Origin: Takakia lepidozioides
Lineage: Eukaryota > Streptophyta > Takakiopsida > Takakiales > Takakiaceae
Direction of reading: 5' to 3'
DNA: 64,000 nt
Assembly: GCA_030704615.1 (NCBI GenBank)
Contig: CM060731.1
Location: 14,136,001-14,200,000, forward strand
The notes beneath the pieces are model-generated. The model saw nothing but the letters and a program-made list of their open reading frames with translations. It searched no databases and was not told the origin of the DNA. Both the position numbers and the translations under genes were made by a program. Below, piece by piece: positions 35,393 through 46,275 of this stretch; the stretch's first letter is position 1; the number at the start of each line of letters is the position of its first letter.

Positions 35393-36416
35393 TCACCAGG
35401 GTTGAATCTCCGAACCCCAGGACGATAGCCCCCCACCACGTATGGTAGCATACCTCAACGTATCACGGTGTTGTGCAATGGCAAGGTTCTCGAAAGCCAT
35501 GGGCATGACTTTCTTGAACAACTCTGCACGCTGCTCACATGCACGTGCCCACACGTCCGGATCGTCAAGGTTAAGAACTGTAGCAGCTTCTCTGCGAATG
35601 GATGTAGGCAAATCCGGCTCTCGGCCAAAGAGAAGAAAGTATGGTGAGAAGGAGGCAAGTGATGCTTGCTTGCTGAACCTGTAGCCCATGGCTAACCAGG
35701 GTAACTGAAGGTCCCAATCTCCTAGGTGTCCCTTCTGCAAGCCATACTTGCGCAAACCCCTCTTTACTGTCTGAACAACTCTCTCTGCCAAGCCATCGGC
35801 CTCAGGGATGATCCCGAGAAGTGGTGCGGTGGTCTATCAAGGCCTTGTCACACAAAGCCTGAAACTCCCCCAAGAACTCTCTCCCTTGGTCCGTGAGTAC
35901 CTCAGCTGGAGCACCGAATCGGCTAAGCACACAATCCAAGAATGCATACGCAGCTCCCTCACTAGCCTTATCAGGCAATGGAACCAATTCAATCCACTTG
36001 GAGAAGTGCTCCACCATCACCAACACGTACTTGTTGTGGCGCATGGTCAGTGGCAACGGCCCTGCGAAGTCAAGACTCCACCTGTAGCCCAATCCCATGA
36101 TCGGAAGAGGGTGCAATTGTGGAGTAGGGGCGTTGAATGAAGCACGCACCCTGTCACACACCATGCACCTAGCCACAAATTGTTGCACCTCTGTGTGCAT
36201 ACCACGCCACCAATACTGCCCCTGCAGTAGACTATGAGTGCGTCGCACCCCAAAATGCCCCAACTCCTCATGGGCATGCCGCACTAACCGTGCCCGCTGT
36301 GTTGGGTGAGGCACAATCCTCACTCGACCATCCTCCCACACTCGGAGCAGGTGTGTCCCCTCCCACTTGAACCTCTTGGCTCGTTGTAGGATCCGATCCC
36401 TCTCCTTGGCAGTCAC
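35393..36416 (-). pseudogene. DNMT-gypsy integrase
   Basis: The HHCC zinc domain is seen as HAHEELGHFGVRRTHSLL and FVARCMVCDRVRA. The core has RWSLDFAGPLP (first D), AEVLTDQGREF (second D), and after a break at about 35800 AERVVQTVKRGLRKYG (the E region). The remainder shows the integrase C-terminal pattern SPYFLLFGREPDLP. A short gap and frame change at 35791-35802 splits the protein. Confidence 0.92.
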
Positions 36417-37239
36417 AGTGGCTGCGTGTCTCCAGTGCGGAGGTAGTCCAACACAACTGAATCCTCATGTATATCTTTGGCGCCACCTTGCTCATTGCTG
36501 GCCTCAGGGTCCTCAGACACTTGATCTACAGTCATCCCTGTTGCAGGTCCAACCTGGCCTTCCGCTGCCAAGATACACAGAAATGCAGATGCATGCCATC
36601 CGGGCACCATCTCCTCGTCCGTCTCACCATGCCACCGAGCTCCAGTGTCATCCTGTTGGCTCGTGCATGGATTGCGACTCAACCCATCTGCATTGCGATT
36701 GACCAAACCCGGTCGATGCACCACCTGAAAGTCATACTCTTGAAGGATGAGTGCCCACCGTGCAAGCTTCCCCGTAAGCTTGTCTGACTCCATCAACCAC
36801 TTGAGTGGTTGGTGATCCGTGACAAGGGTGAAGAGATTGCCGTATAGATAGCACCTGAAGTGTGCCACGGCCCACACTGCAGCTAAGCATTCTCCCTCAT
36901 ATGAGCTATACTTAGACTCTGCAGCATTGTTCGAGCGGCTAGCATAAGCCACTACGAACTCTCTTCCCTCATCATCCACCTGTGTGAGCACCGCTCCAAG
37001 CCCCAGCATGCTCCAATCTGTATGCAGCTGAAAAGACGCCCCCTGATAGGTCGTCTCAAGATGGGCGCCGAGGTCAACCTCGCCTTGAGCTCTTGAAAAG
37101 CTTGTTCTTGCTCATCTTCCCACTGCACTCCCTGGTCCACCTTGGTCAGCTTGGTTAGAGCCTTTGCAATGGCACTAAATCCCTTAACAAACCGTCTGTA
37201 ATAGTTTGCTAACCCCATGAAAGCTCGAACTCGGCTCAC
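36413..37239 (-). pseudogene. DNMT-gypsy RNase H domain
   Basis: The connection domain (RAFMGLANYYRRFVKGFS) and RNase H (LGLGAVLTQVDDEGREF, SKYSSYEGECLAAVWAV, TLVTDHQPLKWLM, VVHRPGLVNRNADGLSR) are clear. They lie in two overlapping frames near 36950-37010, where the catalytic DAS segment falls on the frameshift. Confidence 0.92.
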
Positions 37240-37276
37240 ATCCGTGGGGCGTGGAACCTGTGCAATGGACTCTACC

Positions 37277-38006
37277 TTAGTCTGCTGTACCCCCCAATCC
37301 TCCAGGATATATCATGTGACCCAGATACTCAATCTGGTTGTGGAAAAACTTGCACTTGCCCGGATGTAACTTCAATCCGTGCGTCCTCAAGCGCTCAAAT
37401 ACCCCCTGAAGGTGTCTCTCATGCTCCTCCACCGTAGCACTAAAGATGATGATGTCATCTATGTAGCACCGAGCAAACTCCACCCCTGCTAGAATCCTGT
37501 CCATGACTCTTTGAAACTCAGCGGGAGCGTTTTTAAGCCCAAATGGTAAGAACCGCCACTGGTATAGGCAATCCTTCCCGTGCTCATTGATCCCCCAGAA
37601 TGCCGTCTTTTGCTTATCCGCCTCCTTGATCGGCAACTGGTGATATCCGGATCGTAAATCCAACGTGCTAAAGACCTTGGAATGCCCAATGGCATCAAAG
37701 ATCTCCTCTGGTGTTGGCATGGCATACCTATCGGACTTGGTCTGACGATTTACAGGCCGGTAATCACCGCACATACGTCTCTCTCCGTCCAATTGCCATA
37801 GACATCCTTCTTGCTGGCATCACTGTGGCTGAAGCATACTCTCCACCAGAGAGCTCCACCAAACCTGCCTCCCAGAGATCTTGAGTCCTCATCTGAATCA
37901 AAGACCTCTCCATGTCACTGTATCTATAGGGTCTCCGAAAGATTGGCGTGTCAGTGGCCAACTCAATACGGATCTCTTGACCCTTCAGTGCTCCCAAGTC
38001 CTTCAA
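37277..38006 (-). pseudogene. DNMT-gypsy reverse transcriptase
   Basis: Fingers and palm are seen: IFRRPYRYSDMER, MCGDYRPVNRQTKSDRYAMP, FSTLDLRSGYHQLPI, LPFGLKNAPAEFQRVMDRIL, and the catalytic CYIDDIIIFS. A frame change near 37780 separates the first part. The order after the methyltransferase is as expected for one polyprotein. Confidence 0.93.
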
Positions 38007-38299
38007 ACTGAAGGCAAAGCAATTCCTGTAAGCCCTCAGGAACCGCCGTATACGTCGTCTCTCTCCTCCGGTGACAATGGGTCCAATGTCAGGCTCCCAA
38101 TTGTCCTCCGTAACTGCAACCTTAAGTCCAGTGGGCTTAGAGGTAGAGGACGCGTCCCGTGGTTGCTATGCTGCAACCTCTTGAGCAGTACCCCCTTCCT
38201 GCTCAGTCAATGACAAGGCCTCATCCTGCCCCATCATCTCATCATTGAGAACCTCCTCAACCCGAGAAAAATCCCCAACCTCATCCATCACAGCTGCCT

Positions 38300-39429
38300 T
38301 GGCTGCCAACTCCCTCTGAACCTCGAGCACCTCCCACGTGTGCCATGGATGTCTACACCCCGTGGTCCTCACCGGCTCGCCCCCACTCGCTGCCTGTACC
38401 GTCTCGGTAGGCAGAGAGACCATGAAGGGAAGTGCACTCCGCACTCTACGTTGCTCAGCCATAGCCAAGCTGATAATCCAGGTCAAGCAATTGAGATCCA
38501 TTGCTTGCCCCAACACCTGACGACGTGATGCCTCAGAAAGAGAAGGCACCGCCGTGGTCCAGTGGAAAACCCCATAGCCCGCTCTCGCTCGTCGGCATTA
38601 GGCTCCACTAACTGCTGCAACTGAGCATCCCACAGGAGGCCAGGTCCACCATCCCGAAAAGCATGGGATCCTGGGAAGCTGAGCAGTGTAGGTAATGCTG
38701 CTCGTGGTTGACCCACCCTGTTGACCACTGCCAAAGGCGAACGGTCATCGTGTCTCACACGTTGAGACTGCCTCCCTGTGTCCAAAATGCCATCCACGGT
38801 GAGTGTGCTGGCCGCTGCACCCCCATCAAATGCACGCTTGAGCAGTGCGGGTGGCATCAAGTTAGTCCACCAAAGCCGTGGACGATGAGCCCGTGACCCC
38901 ACTGCAGCTGCATCCAGCAACACTGCTGACCCAAGCCACGACCGGACTTGATGCACACTGGCCATCACCCTGGCCCGAGAATCACCCATCAGGCACATTC
39001 TCCAAGATGTATGCTGGAGATACAGCTTGATGAAGCTGCAAGTGGCGCAAAATCCGCACCATCTCCCAAAACAGACCCGTCCTCGAGTCTCGCAATCCAT
39101 TGCCATGCCCGGCTGATGAATGCCCTTGGCAGGGCCAACCTGCCACTACCAGATCAATGGAGCCAACCTGCTCCAAATCCTGCGCCCCCAGCAACGAAAT
39201 GTCTGCTGGCAAGGCTTGTTGGTATCCACGAACTGCAGACACTGGCAACAAGCAGGGTACTGCTGTACCAACTGAGCAACATGGCGCAGTGAGACGCGTC
39301 GTGCAGTCTCATCCCTCTCCACATACAGGTAACGTCGACCGTACACCTGCCTGTAGCACAGCAGCCAATCCGGTGCTGATCCCGCCAAACAAGTCCAGAA
39401 GGCAAATGCCTTCATCCGGATACTGCCAC
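38300..39429 (-). pseudogene. DNMT-gypsy cytosine-5 DNA methyltransferase domain
   Basis: Conserved motifs of C5 methyltransferases appear in order but in several frames. Motif I is ICLLDLFGGISTGLAAVLQ (about 39365-39410). Motif II is RYLYVERDETARRV (about 39300-39340). Motif IV is DLVVAGWPCQGHSSAG, with the catalytic Pro-Cys (about 39110-39150). Motif VI is YILENVPDG (about 38985-39010). Motif VIII is SRAHRPRLWWTNL (about 38860-38900). Motif IX resembles RDGGPGLLWDAQ and AMGFSTG (about 38570-38650). Motif X is SRRQVLGQAMDLNCLTW (about 38470-38530). Motif VIII resembles DNMT3-type enzymes (AHRxR). At least three frameshifts break it here. Intact family members would be predicted to methylate cytosines in DNA. 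Confidence 0.9.
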
Positions 39430-40493
39430 ACAATAGGTGTGGTATCCAATGGTGACAACTGAGGTGGTCCTGGTGCAATACCCGCACTCTCCTCCTCTCC
39501 TGACGGTACAAAAGCCTCTACCCAGGCTTGTTGCACCCGTCGATCAGCAACCTGCTGCAAATCCTTGCTCGTACCCCACAATGGAGTGTGAGCAACCATG
39601 GCAGGCAACTCCGCCATACCATGCATGTCATCCTGCTCTGCTGGAGGTGGCACATCCTCTGCATGGGCATTGCCTTCCAGCAACTCTCCAGGCCAACTAA
39701 CTGCAGCTGTAAAGGCGGCTAGTGTTGGCATCTTGCCCCGCTGGGCAGCCGCATACCCCCAATGAATGTCACAGGGAGCTGTGCACGACCATCCCTGACT
39801 GCCATCCAGGCCTGTAGGATGCTGACTCCTCCCAAAAGTCCAGGGTGAAGCCCATGGGTATAACACTGCCCCACCAACGAGGACATCGTAAGAGACCGCG
39901 TCTGTCACAATGGCCTTGGCTCGCATCACTGAGCCATCTATAGGATGATCCGGCTGCAGTCTAATGGCCAACTGATGCCGTGTCATGCCCCGAGCCTGCT
40001 CTGATCCTCCCAGAGATGTCTGTATCTGGAAAGGACAAGGCTCCATATCCGCCTCCATGAGGCCCAAACCTGCAATAGCAGCTCTGCCCAACATCAGTGG
40101 CTGAGCTCCCGAGTCCAACAAGACCCGCAGTGGCCGGTACTTCTTGCCTGCCGGTCCACTCAAAGTGAAAATGCCTCCCTGGTTGTCTAACAAGACAACT
40201 CCAGGTGTCACCATGGCGCGCTCAAAGGCTGGCCTAGCTGGCAGCTCCGTCAACCTGGCAGCTGCAGCTTGCCACGCAGCCGTGGCAGTCTTGACCCTCA
40301 AATCCGAGGATCCCTCTGCCACTACACCTTCCACTAACTCCGCAGAAGATGAAGTGACCTCCCCACTCTCACAGAGTGTTGCTGCTAGTCTGAACACTGC
40401 AGCTGGTCTTACCCCCGGCGTCGCAATCATGTTGCCGAGAACAGTGGGCCTGACACACAGAGGTGGCTGCCCCCAATAACACACCGGCTGCAC
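39430..40493 (-). pseudogene. DNMT-gypsy aspartic protease and linker to methyltransferase
   Basis: The retropepsin active site is LRVLLDSGAQPLMLGRAAI at about 40050-40110, followed by SYDVLVGGAVLYPW, typical of gypsy proteases. The same open frame continues for about 190 residues without recognisable domain and then enters methyltransferase motif I. Protease and methyltransferase are therefore read as one polypeptide at this junction. Confidence 0.85.
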
Positions 40494-40499
40494 TAGCCT

Positions 40500-42348
40500 T
40501 GGTAGCAGGTGTCAGTGCTGCACGTGTAGCTCTCCCCAATGGCATAGTAACCTCCGCCTCGGTAACAGTCGGGCGAGAACTAGGTGCCATGGATGGCGTC
40601 GACACAGTCTCCGCCAATGTGAATGACTGAGGAAGCCTCGCCTGACGGCTTGCCTCCCCACGCTGTGGATCCAATTCCACCTCTGCACCTCGTGGCTCAG
40701 GAACTCGTGCTGCTCCTCGAGTCACGGCTGCAGCAGACTCCACCTGCTCTAGTGGTAGTGCTGCTCCGCACATGAATCCCATGCCTCCCATATCTCCTCC
40801 CTCAGGAGCAGGAGGTGGACCATCCCGCCTGGGAGCCGGTACCGCCTGAGCTATAGCCATGGCAGCGAGCCTCTGCTCTAGCTGCTGAAGCCGGTTGGCC
40901 ATGCCTTGGTCAACACCCCTGACCTCCGCGTCCTTGGCCATGTGGAGCTTGCCCTTGGCCTGCACCTCGTGCCCGACCACCTCGTCCTCTTGGGCTGGTC
41001 CACCTCGCCCCCGGCCACCATTGTTCCCTTGGAACTGGCCTGGGCGCAACTCAGGATGCAAGTCATAACACTGGGCATCTCCATGCCCATACTTGCCACA
41101 ATGCCCACACTGCAACTGTGCAGGCTGTGCTTGTGCCGGCCTTTTGCCACTCTCTGGGCAATCTCTCTTGACATGGGGTCCTCCACATGTCCAACATATC
41201 ACCCCTGGTTGCTGTTGGCCTGCAAAAGATGCCACGGGCCTCTGCACCTGAGGTCCCTGTAAGCTCCATGGAACTTGGGCTGGGCAACCTTGCCCCCCTG
41301 ACCACGCTGTTGGCAGTCCTTGTGCCTGTGGGCTGGCAGCTGCGCCTCGTGCAGGCATGTCCTTGCCAAATCCAATGGTAACAACTCGCTCCTCCACCAT
41401 GTTGAGCTCAATCCGCTCAGCCAGCAGAAACACATCTGCTAATGTGGGTTGGGCTGCTTGTAACAGGGTTGCATCTCGCACCCTTCTCTGAGCTCCTTGT
41501 CCAGAATTCCATACCAAAACTGGATTGCCTGAGCTTCAGTAACCCCTTGGGTCACACTTATCAAGCGCCTCATACGAGTGTACGCCTCTCGCAGGCTCTC
41601 ACTGGGTTTGCGCTGGAAGTCTTGCAAACTTCGCAGCTTCTCTGTCCGTACACCTTGGTAGTTCCTCCGCAACTCCTGGAAGAACTCCACCACCGGGTTG
41701 AATCTAGGCACATGTGTTGTAGTCGTGGCAGGAGGAGTAGTAGCACACTTTTGAACTGGTACCACCTGCAGAAGTACCAGCACTACTTGCTCCACTACTA
41801 GTGCTGGCAGTGGGAGCTATTGGTACTGATGCAGCTACTGGTCGCGTCGTGCCTCGAGTAATGGAGACGTAGTCAGGTGACCAATACATCCTCCACTCCT
41901 CAATCTCTGCTTCATGTCCTCGCCTGAACTCGTGGTAATCGTCCATAGGCGGGCCTTCCAAATGCTGGAACAGTCCCTTCCACGCCATGAATGGGGTGAA
42001 TAGCTGTGGATTGCGCATCTGCTGCAAATCACACCAGCTGTCGAACTCCTGGATAAAGTCATCCAACTCGATTGTGCCCACAGCTCCAGAGTACCTACGA
42101 GGCCCCTTGGTAGCTCCATACATCTCCTCCATGTCGTCCCACAACAATGGCGAATGAAAGTGCACACCTGTTGATGAAGCCTCCGAGTCTGTGTCTGACT
42201 CTACAGTAATTGAGGGTGGCGGTGAAGGTGGTCTGAACCGAATACCTCGTCTTGTGAACCCACTCTCACTGTTACTGCCTGTAGCCGTACTCCCCTCAAA
42301 ACCCTTGGGTAACTCCGTAATGACACTCACAATGTGCACCTCCTCCAC
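40500..42348 (-). pseudogene. DNMT-gypsy gag with two zinc knuckles
   Basis: The N-terminal frame (41704-42348) starts MEEVHIVSVITELPKGF and includes ELDDFIQEFDSWCDLQQ. The gag core continues in another frame (FNPVVEFFQELRRNYQG, RKPSESLREAYTRMRRLI). The third frame has two zinc knuckles at about 41110-41185: CWTCGGPHVKRDC and CGHCGKYGHGDAQC. A low-complexity tail rich in Ala, Pro and Gly follows. At least two frameshifts are needed to join the parts. Confidence 0.85.
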
Positions 42349-42865
42349 GTGACACTATAAGGCTCTAGTACTAATCTAATAGTGACACGGGTGGGCACCT
42401 GTTGCAGTTTAAGGGTCATATCCCAATGGCTCAGGGCACCTGCACCTGCATCCACCGCAAGAACTCCTATGGTTGGCTGGTCATCAACCCAGCCTCACCA
42501 TAGAAGAAACACTGGTGGTCTTGCTGGTCATCACTCCAGCCTCACCACCGACAGCATACTCTAGGATTGACCGGTGATCAAATCCGGCCTAATCCCTATG
42601 AAAGCAAGCGCCCACACAAAACCAACATGGCGCACAGTCAAGCATGCAGGTGTTGGGGGGGATCCAAACACAAGAAATCAAAACATCAACACCCCCACAC
42701 CAAAATCCAGCTGCAATGCTGATCCTGCAGAATATCCCAGCCCAAAACCCCGGACTGACTGGCCTCACCAAGAGAGGCTTTGGCAACTACAAGTACAAGG
42801 TAATGAAAATAGTACAGAGATGGAGGGAAGAATAGAAGCCCGCCCAAGCAAGATCTAATCCTGAT

Positions 42866-43614
42866 CTATGCTATCAACTGCCAGACTTCTCTCAAAGTGC
42901 CTCGCTCTGCATGATGGTAAGGTGTAGGAGGTATATCTATGTCCAGAAACCTGCCACTAACCTTGTCCCAAGCTACAGTAGCTCGCTCTAACCAACCCTC
43001 CTCCTCTTTCTGCCAGGTAGAGACAAAGCAATACTCCCCTATCTCCCGCTCACTGAACACTAAAGAAAACAAAGGTAGGGTCTGATAGTCTCTCAACTCG
43101 AAAGCTTTGAGACGGTTGCGGGTGTCCTCATTGCGAATGACTGCATCTCCTTCACGCACAACAAACATGTCATTGCTATGAACCCCCGCTCGTGGTTGCC
43201 CTGTGCAGAGCGTATCCGGCTGCAACCATGTCTGATTGCACAAACTTGTGTAGCTCCTGCTCCTCTGCTCCAGTACACCACGGCCTTGTGGCTGAACACC
43301 TTGGTCCCCGGGGCTGTCTTTGGCTGTGTTCCAAGCCTAGCTTTCACCCACTTTGGTATTTCACCTACAGCTGCAGAACTGCTGGCTCCAACAGAGTTCT
43401 GACTGTCCAAGGCGATATTGAGGCCCTCAATGCCAACTACAGCAGTCTGTTGTCTACTGCTAATGCCTGACTCCCAGTATGCAATCAACTCGTCCAACTG
43501 TTCTCCACTCAAATCAGTCTGAGTTCCTTGGGAAACATAAATCCTGTCCCCTTGTGTGCACAGGCTAAGAGAAGAGACCTGCCCTTCAATTACGTCCTCA
43601 TTTCCCCCAGCCAT
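42866..43614 (-). pseudogene. DNMT-gypsy ORF0, unknown function
   Basis: Two overlapping frames join near 43150-43240 to one protein of roughly 245 residues starting MAGGNEDVIEGQVSSL. Later words are IPKWVKARLG, KVFSHKAVVYWSRGAG, MFVVREGDAVIRNED and YCFVSTWQKEEEGWLERATV. I do not recognise the family. It precedes gag, in the same orientation, with about 520 bases between. Regular codon-like composition and a clean ATG suggest a real accessory gene of the element. Confidence 0.55.
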
Positions 43615-45410
43615 ACAAGGAGTACATCCACAATTTGTCTCTCATATAGACCACACACAGGTTCTAGAGACAGGATTGTGGATCTTTCATGGCACACTCA
43701 CACTCTAAAAATTCCATAGATTTTTAGCAGAGTCCCAAAAAAAAAACCAGGTCTAGATAGGTAGATTTCCCCTTTCTGCAGCTATCCCTCAAAAACTGAG
43801 TCAAACGGAGCTCATTTGACAAAGATATGACCAACCAGGCTCTAAATCACTTAAATTAGATCAAAATGGCTTTTTTTTTTTTTTTTTTAAAAACACCAAA
43901 ACTTTTTCGCCATTAAAAACTGCTCCCTTCTCCATTGCTTTTCTGCAGTGCACAGGTGCCGACATGTTTTCATCAATATCTTTTGTCTTCTTCGCTTCGC
44001 TTCCTTGCTGTAGCTGTTTCGATGGCGTTTGTAGCAGGTTACTCGAAGGCTTTGAAAACTGGTTTGGCGGTAGACGCCAGAGAGGCATCGTCAGCAAAGG
44101 CTTCGTCGAGCCGAGCTCCAGTAGATGCAGTTCACTTGACGGAGGGCTTACTTGGGAGAGCCAGCTTCATCATCCACAGGAAGTCGTCTTTCTCGCTCTC
44201 CTTTTGTAGAGCCATCACTGACGGGAACCTCTGTCTGTTTTTCTAAACCTGCCAGGCACAGTCTAAAACCTTCATGTGCGATTGCCAAGGCTTTTGCTGG
44301 GGAAGAAACCCGGACTGGAATGACGATGACTATATTGTGTTAGGCTTGGCTCACTGCTTTCAAAAGATGATGATGGAAAGCGCAAGGACGCATTGATTGT
44401 GGAGCCCGTTACTGCTGGGACCTTTGAGTGTATGGAGAATGTGGGTAGAGCCCCCAATGGCCGCATTCAACCGGCTCTTCACCTCAGCTACAAGCCAGCT
44501 GCCCCCTAAGCCAGGTTGGCACCAATTATAGACTAGGTTGCACACAAAAACATCGGAGGAGTGAACTTCGTTCCTTTACTCAACTGAGCATCACCAGTCG
44601 CAATCCATAGCAACAACCCTTTCATAAGGAACAGAGACACAAGTCTCCAAAGAGCACATGAAACCACATGCAGGTGAAGGTGATCTGCCTACAATTTGCT
44701 TGTCACAACTTTGCTGCAACAGACACAGCATACCCATTAGACGGAGCAGAAATGGTCCTGTGCATTTCAGAGCTTTCCTGGAGAACTCGTCTGACCATCC
44801 TTCTGCTACAATTGTGTATGTTGTTTGTACTAGATTGTCGCAGAAGCTACCTGCAAGTGAACAGAGTGGCATTTAGCATTTGCAGCTGACCCTACAACCT
44901 CGCAAGCATCTTGTCCAGAAAGCTGCTGTATTCGGTAAAGCCACGTTGCTAATGTGAACTGCCTCCACAGCTGAGCCTCTGTTGCCGTCTCAATGTCATC
45001 CCCTCCACGCTCCCGGCATGCCCACCAAATGAACCTGGAAACAATATCGATCACCCGGCAACGTAACCTTGCAGTTTAAGCGACTGTCGACCATATAACG
45101 GCTAGCCAGTCAACGCAATGAGCTCCGCCCTGCTCTGATCTGCCAAAGAATCTTCACCTATTCTTATCCTTTGCACTCCCAGGGTAAGACGAGACGAGCT
45201 AGTCCGTGGCCTGGGCTCCCTCCGCTTCAGGATTGTTGATCAAATGCAGCACCTTGGTTGTTGACCGGTCATATTCCCCGTGTCCTAGTTTGGACTCCAA
45301 GACTGCAAGAGTGCAGGTATCAGCGTTCACAGCTTGCCAGCGCTACTCCATGCTGCACGGTAGAGCTTCTCTATAAGCTTACTGGGGAAACAATCATCCA
45401 GCTTCAAGGA
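43615..45410. other. leader region of DNMT-gypsy, mostly unrecognised
   Basis: A (T)n tract is at 43870-43888. Minus-strand frames at 44591-44872 and 44830-45054 look partly coding (for example RQFTLATWLYRIQQLSGQD) but match nothing I know. These may be further captured host fragments. Confidence 0.35.
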
Positions 45411-45596
45411 TCACGCATAGGTGCCAACTAGCATTTGCTGCTGCATTTTTAAGTCTCTCCTCGTGTACTCCAAAGCCTCTGGTGACTTGGTAGCTTTAGC
45501 GACTGCAATAACAGTGGCGGCTCCGGCATCGTCATCCTCCAGGCGTTTCAGGGCACGCTGAATCTTGTGATCATATTCAATGATATGCTTCTCAAA
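45411..45596 (-). pseudogene. captured fragment of a LUC7-like (U1 snRNP) gene
   Basis: The minus-strand frame, lacking an ATG, reads FEKHIIEYDHKIQRALKRLE, then DDDAGAATVIAVAKATKSPE and ALEYTRRDLK. This fits the coiled-coil segment of plant LUC7-related splicing proteins (pattern DRKIxRALKRLxxEDAKAAIAIS...SPE). A stop lies directly upstream and another ends it. Its place just inside the LTR suggests transduction of host sequence by the element. Confidence 0.6.
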
Positions 45597-45685
45597 CTAA
45601 GCACTACTTTCACACAGGTAATCTTGCAAGTGCTAACCCTCAACTCCTACCTTGCACTCACAGGTAAGAGATCATCTTTCTCGAG

Positions 45686-45992
45686 TGATAGAAAACCAAC
45701 GAACACACTGTTTACACAAAACATGAAAACCAAACCATCACTCTTAGAAATAGTAGTCGAGCCAGGGGCACCCCAAGCTATGGGGACTCCACCCCACAAC
45801 AAACCTGTACCCCTACATAAGCACACTCAAATCTAACCGCATGCAGGACCTTGGTCGCGCAGGCTCAACTCGAGAAAGATGAGCCGCGCGACTGCCGCTC
45901 TCGTGAAGATAAGACGGACCAGGTGTCAAACTAAAACTGACACCTGATTTAACACTTGACCTAAATCCAAGTGTTAAATACAAATAACTAGT
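45686..45992 (-). repeat. DNMT-gypsy 5' LTR, truncated
   Basis: Matches 34340-34644 with only a handful of differences. The match stops exactly at ACTAGT; beyond it the sequence is GGCGCCAACACTC instead of the remaining 130 bases of the LTR. The upstream end of this LTR has thus been lost or replaced. Confidence 0.8.
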
Positions 45993-46275
45993 GGCGCCAA
46001 CACTCATTCCTCAATGGCAGTCTGCAGGGACAACAATGTTTGCATGAACAGAAGGGTGGACACAACGATGGTGTTAGTTACTACTGGGCTAAGAGTCAGC
46101 TAACAATTGTCGGACAATAGAATGTTAGCCACACAACAATACTGAGCATAGCTTGATCGAGGATTAGAGGGTTTTAAGTAACACCAAATCGCAACTCAAG
46201 AAATGCAAACACCTGACATTTGGTGAAAGCCTACGAACCCAGGGTTGCATTGGTGTTCCCTTAGGTCTGGTTTGC

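Larger units (their letters stand above)
34340..45992 (-). mobile_element. Ty3/gypsy retrotransposon encoding a DNA methyltransferase and a PHD finger
   Basis: On the minus strand the order is: truncated 5' LTR (45992-45686), a 2-kb leader with a captured LUC7-like fragment, ORF0 (43614-42866), gag (42348-40500), protease, cytosine-5 DNA methyltransferase, reverse transcriptase, RNase H, integrase, PHD finger, polypurine tract and 3' LTR (34774-34340). The LTR parts that can be compared differ at only a few positions in about 305, whereas the coding part has many frameshifts. The methyltransferase sits between protease and RT. The PHD finger sits where chromoviruses carry their chromodomain. 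Confidence 0.88.

Noticed and set aside
38982-39251. Host DNA methyltransferase gene with an inserted retrotransposon
   Set aside because: The methyltransferase is in the same strand and partly the same frame as the protease, in a fixed place in the pol order, with no introns or target duplication.
43935-44246. Plus-strand 103-residue frame as a host gene
   Set aside because: No domain, no splice-consistent neighbours, and it opposes the retrotransposon transcript.
45990-46010. TGGCGCC as primer-binding site of a plus-strand element
   Set aside because: The adjacent LTR is oriented to the minus strand and no plus-strand gag or pol follows; the dehydrogenase gene begins soon after.
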